A stretch of DNA of 27,505 nt from DASWFI01 sp036394315 (GCA_036394315.1 DASWFI010000089.1:1-27505), one strand, 5' to 3'; positions 14,065 to 21,773 are shown, counted from the first letter of the stretch. Numbers and translations are program-made. The notes: generated from the sequence alone by a model not told the origin.

Positions 14065-14485
14065 AATCAAATACGAGCTGGTAGAACATCGAAAGGTGTT
14101 CACGGCTTTTGATTCGGCTGAAACCCAGGATGTGAAGCTGACAGAAGTAGCCAAAGCGGTGCTGCTCAAAGGCAAGAAGAATCTTTATTTAGCTGTATTG
14201 CCCGCGGGCAATAACTGCAACTTCAAAGCGCTTTCAAAATTGACTACTGATAAAATTTCGATGGCCAAAGAAAAAGATATTAACCAGAAGCTAAAAACCA
14301 AGATCGGCCTGATTCCCCCATTTGGATCTTTGTTTAAACTGCCGTTGTTTATAGATAAGAAACTTTTAAAGAATAAAAAAATAAACTTGCCCGCCGGATC
14401 ATATACAGAATCAATAGTGATGAGCATTAAAGATTATTTGGTCCTCGAAAACCCTGTTCAAGGCAATTTTGCAATAAAAAAATAA
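14027..14485 (+). CDS. YbaK/EbsC-type aminoacyl-tRNA deacylase domain protein
   Basis: 152 residues, single-domain YbaK/ProX fold. Proteins of this family hydrolyse mischarged aminoacyl-tRNAs in trans. Visible are H-R-K-V-F-T-A-F-D, A-E-T-Q-D-V, the core V-A-K-A-V-L-L-K-G with the conserved Lys, N-F-K-A-L-S-K-L, G-L-I-P-P-F-G-S-L matching the G-x-x-P-P-F-G loop, and A-G-S-Y-T-E-S-I at the C-terminal strand. It sits downstream of aspS in the same operon, which makes a proofreading role alongside the synthetase attractive, though its substrate cannot be read off. The start overlaps the preceding gene; the end overlaps scpA (TAATG). Confidence 0.85.
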   Translation: MNKQLEKLLKQSKIKYELVEHRKVFTAFDSAETQDVKLTEVAKAVLLKGKKNLYLAVLPAGNNCNFKALSKLTTDKISMAKEKDINQKLKTKIGLIPPFGSLFKLPLFIDKKLLKNKKINLPAGSYTESIVMSIKDYLVLENPVQGNFAIKK

Positions 14486-15207
14486 TGGTTCAAATAAAGA
14501 CAGAACAATTTGAAGGGCCGTTGGCTCTGCTCCTGCAACTCATAGAAGAACAACAGCTCGATGTTTCCACTGTGGCTTTGGCAAAAGTTACGGAACAATT
14601 TTTGAACTATGTAAAAAACCTGCAGGAAAAAAATCCTATCAATCTTGCTGACTTCCTGGTGATTGCGGCTAAACTTTTGGTGATCAAATCCAAAACCCTG
14701 CTGCCGAACCTGGACTTGGGAGAAGAGGAAGAAGAAGCGGCATTTGATCTGACTACGCAATTATTGCTTTATAAAAAATACAAAGAAGCGGCCAGACACC
14801 TTAAAAGGCTGGATCTAAAAAGACAACAATTGTGGACCAGAGACGTGGATTTCTATGAACGGGTTACATTTTTACCGGATCCGGATGTCAGTATTGAAAT
14901 TTTGACCAACAGCCTGCGGAATGTGGCCGCTGAACTTAAGAATATAATCCGATTGCCGCAGCAAGTGATGAAAGAAGTAGTTTCTATTTCCGAGAAGATC
15001 ATTCATATCCAGGCATTAATCGCAGGCAAACTCGAAACTTCGCTCTCAAGCCTTTTGAAAGATACTAAATCGAAGACTGAAGTTATAGTGACGTTTCTGG
15101 CATTATTAGAACTAACTAAACAACGATTAGTTTCTCTGGAGCAGAGCGCTCATTTCCAAGACATAATTATTAAACGGACCGAAACCAATGGAATCAGCCA
15201 AACTTAA
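14485..15207 (+). CDS. scpA: Segregation and condensation protein A (kleisin ScpA)
   Basis: 240 residues. ScpA is the kleisin that bridges SMC heads and binds ScpB in the chromosome condensin complex. The N-terminal block F-E-G-P-L-A-L-L-L-Q-L-I-E-E is diagnostic, followed by V-A-L-A-K-V-T-E-Q-F, A-D-F-L-V-I-A-A-K-L-L-V-I-K-S-K-T-L-L-P (SMC neck-binding helices) and a Glu-rich linker. The C-terminal winged-helix holds V-I-V-T-F-L-A-L-L-E-L-T-K-Q-R. The A of its ATG is shared with the preceding stop, and its end overlaps scpB by 20 bases. smc itself is not in the window. Confidence 0.95.
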   Translation: MVQIKTEQFEGPLALLLQLIEEQQLDVSTVALAKVTEQFLNYVKNLQEKNPINLADFLVIAAKLLVIKSKTLLPNLDLGEEEEEAAFDLTTQLLLYKKYKEAARHLKRLDLKRQQLWTRDVDFYERVTFLPDPDVSIEILTNSLRNVAAELKNIIRLPQQVMKEVVSISEKIIHIQALIAGKLETSLSSLLKDTKSKTEVIVTFLALLELTKQRLVSLEQSAHFQDIIIKRTETNGISQT

Positions 15208-15742
15208 AAGCCAAATTCTTTCGATCTTATTCGTAGCCGGAAAACCGGTATCCATGAAAGAACTCTCTGACGTCCTGGAAATTACCGAGGACGAACTTAA
15301 AACTGCGGTGACCGAGCTCGTAGCTGGCAATCAAATCTCTGGCATTATCCTTTTAGCTCATAATAATAAATTACAGCTGGCTTCCAATCCGGACAATAGC
15401 GCATTGGTGAAAAAATTCTTGTCTTTGGAATTGCGGGAAAAACTGACAGATGCCGCCCTGGAAACTTTGGCGATTATTTTGTATCGTCAGCCGGTATCCA
15501 AGGCTGAGATTGAAAATATCCGCGGCGTTAATTCCCAATACACTCTCCGCCATCTTCTGATTCGGGGACTGATCGAAAAAATCCAGTCGCCTTCCGATAA
15601 GCGCATGCAGCTTTATAAAACAACTTTGGAATTCATGCAGCATTTGGGGATTAAGGATGTCAAAGAGTTGCCCGACTTCGAAGATCTGACAAAAAATATC
15701 AGCCTCACTCCAGCCTCAGACCAGCCCCCAATAGCAACGTAA
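15188..15742 (+). CDS. scpB: Segregation and condensation protein B (ScpB)
   Basis: 184 residues, two winged-helix domains. It dimerises and binds ScpA to regulate the SMC complex. Diagnostic are I-L-F-V-A-G-K-P-V-S in the first domain and, in the second, L-S-x-A-A-L-E-T-L-A-I-I-L-Y-R-Q-P-V-S-K-A-E-I-E-x-I-R-G-V-N-type residues at about 95-120, with L-I-R-G-L-I-E-K and the final F-M-Q-H-L-G-I-K. It overlaps scpA by 20 bases, the usual arrangement. It is the last gene of the aspS operon and convergent with the HD gene; no clear plus-strand terminator was seen. Confidence 0.94.
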   Translation: MESAKLKSQILSILFVAGKPVSMKELSDVLEITEDELKTAVTELVAGNQISGIILLAHNNKLQLASNPDNSALVKKFLSLELREKLTDAALETLAIILYRQPVSKAEIENIRGVNSQYTLRHLLIRGLIEKIQSPSDKRMQLYKTTLEFMQHLGIKDVKELPDFEDLTKNISLTPASDQPPIAT

Positions 15743-15775
15743 AAAAAAGAGACCGAGAGTCAGCGACTCGCGGTC
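15741..15775 (-). terminator. Terminator of the HD-domain gene, stem touching its stop codon
   Basis: On the minus strand GACCGCGAGTC (15775-15765) pairs with GACTCTCGGTC (15761-15751), one mismatch, loop of three, then TCT8. The stem base overlaps the TGA at 15776-15774. Confidence 0.85.
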
Positions 15776-16496
15776 AATTCATGCGCGCGGTCGACGCCGT
15801 TGGCGCCGTTTTGAACGGACGAAAGGAGCGTCCTTTCGTCTGCAACGGGATGAGCACTAGATCTAGGAACAGCCTCACCAGATCAGGATCAAAGTCAATA
15901 CCGCAGCAGCGAAGCAGCTCTTCCCGAGCCTGCGCATCGGTTTTGCGTTTGCGGTACTTTCGACCGCAGTGGTTTTTGGCCACCATGGTATCGTAAGCAT
16001 CCGCGATCCGACAGATCCGACCCACGAGCGGAATGTCTTTCTGGCCTCGGACATAAGGTATGTCGTGGTAGATCTGGCATTCGTTCACCAGCTGGATGGT
16101 TCTCGCATCGAGCTGATGTTGAAGTCTTGCTCGCAAGCGCTCCTGTCCTACCTCATAGAGCTCTTCCAGCAGAAGAGCAAAAAGCTCGACTCCTGCCTGG
16201 CCGTGCTCTTGACGTTCTCTGGCCTCTTCAGGAGTGTGCTTCCCTTTGCCTGGCGCAAATAAGTGCTTCATCCACGCCGCATGCTTGCCGAGATCGTGAA
16301 GGTAGGCCGCTTTTCCGATTCGATCGCATTCGACTAGCGGCCGATCCACAGCAACTGCCAGCAAAAATGACAAGCATGCAACATTGAGATCGTGATCGCC
16401 CCAATGCTCCATGTCCATCATTGTTGCCAGACCTCCCAGATGCTTGATGAACTTCCGAAATCTCGGATCGTTATAGTTTCGTATCACTTTTTTCAC
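15774..16496 (-). CDS. HD-domain phosphohydrolase, degenerate HD-GYP type
   Basis: 240 residues starting at GTG 16496, preferred because GGGAGGG lies four bases upstream; a longer in-frame ATG at 16574 has no SD. The HD metal-site pattern is complete: His31 or 35 in the first helix, Y-L-H-D-L-G-K (His67-Asp68), H-G-Q-A-G-V-E-L (His98), Y-H-D-I-P-Y (His144), and R-I-A-D-A-Y-D-T-M (Asp166/169). The spacing follows HD-GYP domains, but the GYP loop reads D-I-P-Y-V-R-G, so c-di-GMP hydrolysis cannot be assumed. No receiver or sensor domain is attached. A basic segment (R-K-Y-R-K-R-K) follows at about 179-185. It is a lone strong-SD gene with its own terminator and GC-rich codons. Confidence 0.82.
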   Translation of the reverse strand: MKKVIRNYNDPRFRKFIKHLGGLATMMDMEHWGDHDLNVACLSFLLAVAVDRPLVECDRIGKAAYLHDLGKHAAWMKHLFAPGKGKHTPEEARERQEHGQAGVELFALLLEELYEVGQERLRARLQHQLDARTIQLVNECQIYHDIPYVRGQKDIPLVGRICRIADAYDTMVAKNHCGRKYRKRKTDAQAREELLRCCGIDFDPDLVRLFLDLVLIPLQTKGRSFRPFKTAPTASTARMN

Positions 16497-16592
16497 TATG
16501 CCCTCCCGCCCGGAAAATCCTCCATTGACTTTCAAGTCTTTTTCAAGACTCTGGCCAATATTTACTGGCCACAATCTTCAAAACTGCACAAC

Positions 16593-16633
16593 AAAAATAG
16601 AGGTAGCATTTTCACTCCTATACCTCTATTTTT
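16593..16633 (-). terminator. Long perfect hairpin terminator after the two small ORFs
   Basis: AAAAATAGAGGTA (16593-16605) and TACCTCTATTTTT (16621-16633) form a 13-bp perfect stem around a 15-base loop. A/T tails on both sides make it work in either direction; on the minus strand it ends the 17008-16636 unit. Confidence 0.85.
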
Positions 16634-16635
16634 AT

Positions 16636-16818
16636 TTAATAACTAAATTGCTCTCTTAATTGAAATAAGTGCATACCTGCCACCCTTTCTATCGCAGCAT
16701 CTTGATAAGTGCTTACAATATTGCGAACCCATTTTTCGAATTCTCTGTACGCTTTCTTCGTTTTTACGCGCGATGCTTTATCAGCGATTTCATATAGGAC
16801 TAGTAGGTTGACTGACAT
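16636..16818 (-). CDS. Small hypothetical protein, 60 residues
   Basis: Starts at ATG 16818 with AAAAGGAAAA upstream. Predicted mostly helical and strongly charged (K-A-S-R-V-K-T-K-K-A-Y-R-E-F-E-K-W-V-R), ending in an aromatic residue. Not recognised. The start lies inside the end of the ORF at 16790-17008 in another frame, giving a 29-base overlap, so translational coupling is likely. A strong terminator begins three bases after the stop. Confidence 0.6.
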   Translation of the reverse strand: MSVNLLVLYEIADKASRVKTKKAYREFEKWVRNIVSTYQDAAIERVAGMHLFQLREQFSY

Positions 16819-17008
16819 TTGATTTTCCTTTTAATTTTAAGTGGTGTTGCCAATTTTTGGGATTCATCAGTCCCACCACCCAATTACGTTTAATATCTTT
16901 TACAAACGTCCCGAAAAACCTGCGGGCGGCTATTTCTGCTTCATTTTCAGCGGCTCTGCCTACTTGCCTTACCCGTACAATCAAATTCTTCTTGGCACGT
17001 CTAATCAT
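16790..17008 (-). CDS. Small basic hypothetical protein, 72 residues
   Basis: Starts at ATG 17008 with CGGAGG three bases upstream. The N-terminus is rich in Arg/Lys (M-I-R-R-A-K-K-N) and the middle resembles an amphipathic helix (A-A-E-N-E-A-E-I-A-A-R-R-F-F). Overall basic, no membrane segment, not recognised. The SD supports translation. It forms a two-ORF unit with 16636-16818, ended by the 13-bp hairpin. An AT-rich region with TATAAT-like strings lies at 17017-17040, but no -35 box is well spaced. Confidence 0.6.
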   Translation of the reverse strand: MIRRAKKNLIVRVRQVGRAAENEAEIAARRFFGTFVKDIKRNWVVGLMNPKNWQHHLKLKGKSNVSQPTSPI

Positions 17009-17057
17009 AATCCTCCGTATATTATTATAATTTAATATTCCCTCAAATTGTGCAAAG

Positions 17058-17067
17058 TGTACAAAAA
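17058..17067. promoter_or_regulatory. TGTACAAAAA site between the regulator and the small ORFs
   Basis: The 10-mer TGTACAAAAA here is repeated exactly at 18406-18415, on the other side of the CdaR-type regulator gene. A possible operator; the function is inferred only from position and repetition. Confidence 0.35.
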
Positions 17068-17076
17068 CTCGAATGC

Positions 17077-18309
17077 TTATATTTGTTTTGCAACTGCTTT
17101 CTCCAAATACAGCACTTTGTTCAGAATCAAAGCCACTTTCAATTCCATGGCATCGTTGAATTTCCGCGGATCCAAGCCGGTGACTTTTTTAATCTTATCT
17201 AACCGATAGAGTAGAGTGTTTCTATGAATGCTCAATTGTTTGGAGGTCTGGGTCAGGCTCATGTTCCTGTCAAAGAACACTTCCACGGTTTCCAGCAAAT
17301 ACTCTTCAGCTAATAATTTCATTAGCAATCTTCGGACAAAGTTGTCCTGCCATTTTTTGTTGCCGCCGGCCAAAGTTGCGATCATTCCCAAATCGTCGAT
17401 GTGATACAAAATCTTATGTTCACCGATGCTCAAGCCCAGATTCAATGCGCGGCGGGCTTCTTCGTACGCCAGAATCGCCCCTTCTTTGCCCCTATAAAAG
17501 CTTCCGACACCGATCAAAGTTTTTTTATTCTGGCTTTTGTCAAACTGGCTTGAAATCAGCTGATATAATTCCTGCGATTTGTTGCGTACCATATCCACCA
17601 TTTCCCTGCCGTCCATGCTGTAAAGCTCATCAAGCAGGACCACGAACGTATCTGATCCGAAATATGACACGGAGCAGCCGGACAATCTTCCGAAAAACTG
17701 ACTGAAGGCCTGATAAATTTTCTTCTTGTACGAGCTGAGCACAGTCTGTTTTTCATCTTCCGAAGCGGACAAATTTTTACCGAATAAGCCATTCCAGAAT
17801 TCCTCGACGCTGATAATCAACACTACTTTATCGCGATTTAAATTTACATCAAACAAATCCGCTTCTTCTCGAACCTTGCTGTCCTCCACTGCCAAGCGGC
17901 GATGCAGCAAGCCAAAAACGAAATTATCCTTGATCTTATCCTTATAAGGAAAGTTGTCGGTAACAATATTCTGCTGGATCAGAAGTTCCGCGGTAGTTCC
18001 TATAATATGACGGTAGTGTTGGTATTCTTCGGGCTTATCTTCAATAAACAAAGTGCCGGCGATTTCTCCCCCGTAGAAAATAGGAACAATAATACCTTGG
18101 GACAAAGTAGTTTTACTGGCAGGTCCCATAGTTTCAATTTCCTGGCTTCCATCAGCGGCCTGGCGCAATTGTTCGTAATTTTTCCCAGTTTCTGCCAAAT
18201 CACTGGATGCCAAAATATCACCCACCGGACTGGCTACTGCCACCTTTTTCTTAAGAAGGGCAGATAGCTTATTTACGATACTTTCGGCTACGATTTCATT
18301 TATCCCCAT
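17077..18309 (-). CDS. CdaR/PucR-family transcriptional regulator
   Basis: 410 residues. Three parts are seen: an N-terminal sensor region of about 120 residues resembling the sugar-diacid recognition domain (A-E-S-I-V-N-K-L, V-A-S-P-V-G-D-I-L-A-S-S, Q-G-I-I-V-P-I-F-Y-G-G-E-I-A-G), then a degenerate GGDEF-like middle domain (about 150-300, G-V-G-S-F-Y-R-G, S-Y-E-E-A-R-R-A-L type helix). The C-terminal helix-turn-helix reads M-S-L-T-Q-T-S-K-Q-L-S-I-H-R-N-T-L-L-Y-R-L-D-K-I, the hallmark of the family. Characterised members sense diacids or purine metabolites; the ligand here is unknown. It lies downstream of a glycosidase-transporter operon in the same direction, which suggests but does not prove carbohydrate control. 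The promoter lies among palindromes at 18338-18415. Confidence 0.88.
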   Translation of the reverse strand: MGINEIVAESIVNKLSALLKKKVAVASPVGDILASSDLAETGKNYEQLRQAADGSQEIETMGPASKTTLSQGIIVPIFYGGEIAGTLFIEDKPEEYQHYRHIIGTTAELLIQQNIVTDNFPYKDKIKDNFVFGLLHRRLAVEDSKVREEADLFDVNLNRDKVVLIISVEEFWNGLFGKNLSASEDEKQTVLSSYKKKIYQAFSQFFGRLSGCSVSYFGSDTFVVLLDELYSMDGREMVDMVRNKSQELYQLISSQFDKSQNKKTLIGVGSFYRGKEGAILAYEEARRALNLGLSIGEHKILYHIDDLGMIATLAGGNKKWQDNFVRRLLMKLLAEEYLLETVEVFFDRNMSLTQTSKQLSIHRNTLLYRLDKIKKVTGLDPRKFNDAMELKVALILNKVLYLEKAVAKQI

Positions 18310-18337
18310 ATTTTTGCTTAATTATCAGCTTATGGAT

Positions 18338-18415
18338 AAACTATACAACTATTTAAACAAAAATCAAGCCTATTTTGCCAATTTAAGGCTATTTTTTGTA
18401 TAGTTTGTACAAAAA
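18338..18415. promoter_or_regulatory. Inverted repeats in front of the CdaR-type gene
   Basis: AAACTATACAA (18338-18348) and TTGTATAGTTT (18396-18406) are perfect reverse complements 47 bases apart. The second arm abuts the palindrome TTTGTACAAA (18404-18413). Each arm contains TATAGT, which serves as a -10 box on its own strand. Candidate operators for autoregulation or looping. Confidence 0.6.
18340..18367 (-). promoter_or_regulatory. Promoter of the CdaR-type regulator
   Basis: On the minus strand TTGATT (18367-18362), 16 bases, TATAGT (18345-18340), 30 bases before the ATG. The -10 box is inside one arm of the 11-bp inverted repeat. Confidence 0.65.
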
Positions 18416-18564
18416 TATAGATTTTAACCCAATAACGACTATGCAGGGTAAGTTATGCATTTAGATTTATCTACAAGATTAGTAGGAAAAACCTGAGCCG
18501 AACTCCTCTTAACTGTTCCCTCAAAGATGCTCTGGGGTAAAGCTATCCACAGCTCTTACGGCTA

Positions 18565-19560
18565 TTATTGAATTTGAAAAAGATCTTTCGCCGCTTTCCA
18601 CATTCCCCAATCGTTTTGTTTCTTGGCCATCCAATACCACCATTCCACCCCCCACAAATAATTGTCTGAAAATCCTACGTTTTTGGCGTAATTCACATGA
18701 TCCATAAAAATCTTGGGATTCATAAGAGACTTTTGCTGGTCCAATGGCGTGTTAAAAATTCCTGACAAGAGCCACGGTTCTGCCTGCAGTTCGACTCCGA
18801 TCACCGGCTTTTTTTCAAACTGTTGCAGATAACCAGCTTTTATCCGATAAAACCAGGGACCGACTGGATATTTATAGTACCCCAATCGGTTGTTATATAC
18901 AGTGCGATACATGGTTACTCCCACAATATCAGCTCCTGACTTGGATAATAAATTCCAGTTACCCTGCTCGCCGCTGTCTGTGAGGATCACCGGCCTGCTG
19001 TCGATGGACTTTACAGTCTGAACTTCTTTCAGGACCATCTCCGGATTTTGTTTTGGACAATCAATGCCGAATACAAAATATGGCTCATTTTCTACCTGCC
19101 ACGCTTTTATGGCGTCGAAATGTTTAAAGTGACCCGCAGTGATTTTGAGCATATTCATCAATGCTTCCCGCTGTTGGATCGAATCCAGGTCGCTATACCA
19201 TTTCGGCTGATGACATTCCGGCCAGCGCGGCACTTTGCGTCCCACAGTCAAAATTACCTCGATATTGCGCTTGCCGGCTTCACTTAGCATCTGATCCAAT
19301 CTTTGAAAATTAAACTGGCCTCTCGCAGGTTCAATCTGGTCCCAATATGCCACCAGCCTGATTTTTTTTGGTTTAAGATCGACTAGCATATCCATATAGA
19401 CCACTATCGGATCAAAGCCCAAAGACTCAGCATAAACATCGGAAAATGTAATGCCAAAGGTCGGCTTAGGAGCAGGTTTGAATTGAAAATAAAAATAAGA
19501 CGCTGCCAAAAACGCGGCAACAAAAATAACCAGAACAAATTTTAGAAATTTACGAATCAT
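18565..19560 (-). CDS. Signal-anchored TIM-barrel glycoside hydrolase (clan GH-A-like)
   Basis: 331 residues. Residues 5-26 are a signal anchor, so the catalytic domain probably faces outward. The fold follows clan GH-A: I-R-L-V-A-Y-W-D-Q-I-E-P-A-R-G-Q-F-N-F on strand 2, I-L-T-V-G-R-K-V-P-R-W-P on strand 3, A-W-Q-V-E-N-E-P with the acid/base Glu159 on strand 4, and P-V-I-G-V-E-L-Q-A-E-P-W with the nucleophile (Glu257, or less likely Glu261) on strand 7. The family number (GH5-, GH39- or GH42-like) cannot be fixed by eye. It is the last gene of the GH1-EamA-GH unit; its ATG overlaps the transporter stop (ATGA). Confidence 0.8.
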   Translation of the reverse strand: MIRKFLKFVLVIFVAAFLAASYFYFQFKPAPKPTFGITFSDVYAESLGFDPIVVYMDMLVDLKPKKIRLVAYWDQIEPARGQFNFQRLDQMLSEAGKRNIEVILTVGRKVPRWPECHQPKWYSDLDSIQQREALMNMLKITAGHFKHFDAIKAWQVENEPYFVFGIDCPKQNPEMVLKEVQTVKSIDSRPVILTDSGEQGNWNLLSKSGADIVGVTMYRTVYNNRLGYYKYPVGPWFYRIKAGYLQQFEKKPVIGVELQAEPWLLSGIFNTPLDQQKSLMNPKIFMDHVNYAKNVGFSDNYLWGVEWWYWMAKKQNDWGMWKAAKDLFQIQ

Positions 19561-20453
19561 GAAAATAGTAGGTATAAGCCGCAGGAAATAAGGGCGATAG
19601 CCATAATTTTAAGCAACAGGATTTCCGCGTTGATTTTTTCCTTAAGTACTTTCGGAAAATATATCGAAAAGAAACTGGTAAACATCAGCAAAAAAACAAA
19701 TTGGATGCCTTGCAGTGCATTCACAACACTGACGCTTCCCAAGGATACCGCATAGCTCTGCAAAAAACCACCCACAGTGCCAGTAGCCCTCGAAGAATAA
19801 TACAGAGCCACGTTTCTGACTCCCGCCTCTTTCGGGGCATTGAAAATCGCCTGCCGATTTTTCTTAAACATCAAAATAAAAGGTACGGGTAAAATAAATC
19901 CCATTCGGGTCCAGACCATGCCGGAAATAAAATTGCTGTGTTGGAATGTATATTTCATCAGTACCGATGACAGGGCGAAAAATAGCGAAGATGCGGCGGC
20001 ATAGACAAAAGCTTTGCTGGTCCAGATACCGTGCTCTTTTCTGATGGAAATAATGACCGCACCCACCACCAAAAATACAAATCCCAATGCCTGCAAACTG
20101 GTAAGTCGCTCGCCCAAAATCAAATAAGCGAAAAGGAATACAAATAACGGCACCAGTCCTCCCTGGATGGGTACGACGCGCGAAACAGAAGATCGGCTGA
20201 TGGCAGAATAAGAAAAATAAATTCCAAAAATAAAACTGACTCCCGCTCCCAATGCCATCAAAAAATCCTGTAAACCCAAAAGCTTGGCCCCAAAAGGAGC
20301 AAGAATCAGGGAGAAAGGTCCGGTGATCGCCGTATAAAAAGCATAGGCAATCGGCTGCCGCACCACCTTCGAAACCATAAATTTATCAGCAACTCCTGTG
20401 AAGGCCAGAAGAAAATAACCTGCCGCCGCGATCAGAACCCATGTTGCTATCAT
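19557..20453 (-). CDS. EamA/DMT-superfamily transporter
   Basis: 298 residues with about ten hydrophobic helices in two similar halves, the usual EamA layout. The first half ends with G-L-V-P-L-F-V-F-L-F-A-Y-L-I-L-G-E-R-L, the conserved LGE helix; the second half has the equivalent region near L-Q-G-I-Q-F-V-F-L-L-M-F-T and ends in a hydrophobic helix. Members export metabolites, nucleotide sugars or amino acids, or are unknown; substrate cannot be assigned. It sits between two glycosidases (25 bases after the GH1 stop, overlapping the next start), so a sugar or glycoside is the reasonable guess. Confidence 0.85.
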   Translation of the reverse strand: MIATWVLIAAAGYFLLAFTGVADKFMVSKVVRQPIAYAFYTAITGPFSLILAPFGAKLLGLQDFLMALGAGVSFIFGIYFSYSAISRSSVSRVVPIQGGLVPLFVFLFAYLILGERLTSLQALGFVFLVVGAVIISIRKEHGIWTSKAFVYAAASSLFFALSSVLMKYTFQHSNFISGMVWTRMGFILPVPFILMFKKNRQAIFNAPKEAGVRNVALYYSSRATGTVGGFLQSYAVSLGSVSVVNALQGIQFVFLLMFTSFFSIYFPKVLKEKINAEILLLKIMAIALISCGLYLLFS

Positions 20454-20478
20454 AATTTATTTTTCTAAATTTTAATTT

Positions 20479-21756
20479 TTACTTTGCGATTTCAACTTCT
20501 TTTAAAACAACAGCACTTTTTCGCACTGTTCTTTTTTGCGATGTATAGTCTATCTCCACCAAACCAAATCGCGGCCCAAAACCCGATGCCCATTCATAAT
20601 TGTCAGTTAAAGACCAGTGAAAATAACCTTTGACATTAACACCTTTCTGGATGGCCGATACCACCCACCCCAAAGTTTCGCGCAAAAATTTTGGCCTGCG
20701 ATTGTCTATGGCATCGGCCAGGCCATTTTCCGTGATATAAATCGGGAGTCGGTATTTTTTCAGATCCAACAGCAGATGATATATTCCTTCCGGATACAAA
20801 AACCAGCCCAAATCAGAGCGAGTTTCCTGATCTTCCAGGGCCAGCTGCCCCTTCACGAAATTTTTATTCATTTCCACATAGAATTTACTGAAATCAAAAC
20901 GGATCCGGTTATAAAAATAATAATTGATTCCGATAAAGTCCATTTGTTTCTGGATTTTTTCCAAAAAATAATGATTACTAATCCGGTCCGCGGAAAAAGA
21001 TATGATTTGATCCAGAATGTTATTTTTGCGATACGCTTCATAGTACGAGCTGTTCTTCGCTATTCCTATCTGCGCGTCGGGGCGCGCTCGTCTTATCGCG
21101 CCATAAGCTGCTTTATGCGCGCTGATTAAATTCTTCACGACTTTCCAGGTGAGAAACAGATTTTTTTTAAACGGCGGATGTACACCTTGCTGATGCGAAA
21201 GAGAAGCGTAAACCTCGGGTTCGTTTAAAGTGATCCAAAGGTCGACATCTTTTCCCAAATTCTGCGCGATAAACCAAGAATATCTGGCAAAGGCTTGCAC
21301 TCCTTTTTTGGTTTCAAATCCGCCCTGGTCAGCCAGCCACTTCGGCAGAGTCCAATGCCACAAAGTCACCATGCGGGTCAAACCCTGATCTTTCATGGAC
21401 TTTAAAACTTTTTTATAATGTTCAACCGCCTGAGCATTCCATCGTCCTTCTTCCGGCTCAATTCTCGCCCATTCAATCGATATGCGCATAGCATTCAGGC
21501 CGATATCATGCGCGATCGTAAAATCTTCCTCGTATTTATGATAATGATCGCAAGCCAGTCCTGATCTGGGAACAAGACCCTGCTGCTCCGCCGCCCACCA
21601 GTCAGAATTGATATTATCCCCTTCCACCTGATGCGCCGCAGCCGCTGCACCCAGCAAAAAGCCGGCAGGGAAAATAATTTTGGCTTTTGTTTGCGGGACC
21701 TGTTCTGTTACAGCCTCTTTTATCGCTGTATTAGTTTCAAATTTCGGGGAAGGCAT
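20479..21756 (-). CDS. Family GH1 beta-glycosidase
   Basis: 425 residues; hydrolyses beta-glucosides or beta-galactosides with retention. Catalytic signatures: W-I-T-L-N-E-P with acid/base Glu179, and I-Y-I-T-E-N-G with nucleophile Glu343. G-A-A-A-A-A-H-Q-V-E-G-D at 36-47, W-H-W-T-L-P-K-W-L, and F-H-W-S-L-T-D-N-Y-E-W-A-S-G-F-G complete the -1 subsite. About 28 polar residues precede the barrel; no signal peptide, so the enzyme is cytoplasmic. Length is near the family norm (about 450). The perfect extended -10 box lies only eight bases before the ATG, so the mRNA is probably leaderless. First gene of a three-gene unit with a transporter and a second, exported glycosidase. Confidence 0.93.
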   Translation of the reverse strand: MPSPKFETNTAIKEAVTEQVPQTKAKIIFPAGFLLGAAAAAHQVEGDNINSDWWAAEQQGLVPRSGLACDHYHKYEEDFTIAHDIGLNAMRISIEWARIEPEEGRWNAQAVEHYKKVLKSMKDQGLTRMVTLWHWTLPKWLADQGGFETKKGVQAFARYSWFIAQNLGKDVDLWITLNEPEVYASLSHQQGVHPPFKKNLFLTWKVVKNLISAHKAAYGAIRRARPDAQIGIAKNSSYYEAYRKNNILDQIISFSADRISNHYFLEKIQKQMDFIGINYYFYNRIRFDFSKFYVEMNKNFVKGQLALEDQETRSDLGWFLYPEGIYHLLLDLKKYRLPIYITENGLADAIDNRRPKFLRETLGWVVSAIQKGVNVKGYFHWSLTDNYEWASGFGPRFGLVEIDYTSQKRTVRKSAVVLKEVEIAK

Positions 21757-21764
21757 ATATTCAT

Positions 21765-21773
21765 ATTATACCA
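21765..21773 (-). promoter_or_regulatory. Extended -10 promoter of the glycosidase operon (leaderless)
   Basis: TGGTATAAT on the minus strand, eight bases before the GH1 ATG. Transcription would start 0-3 bases before the start codon. No good -35 box. Confidence 0.75.
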
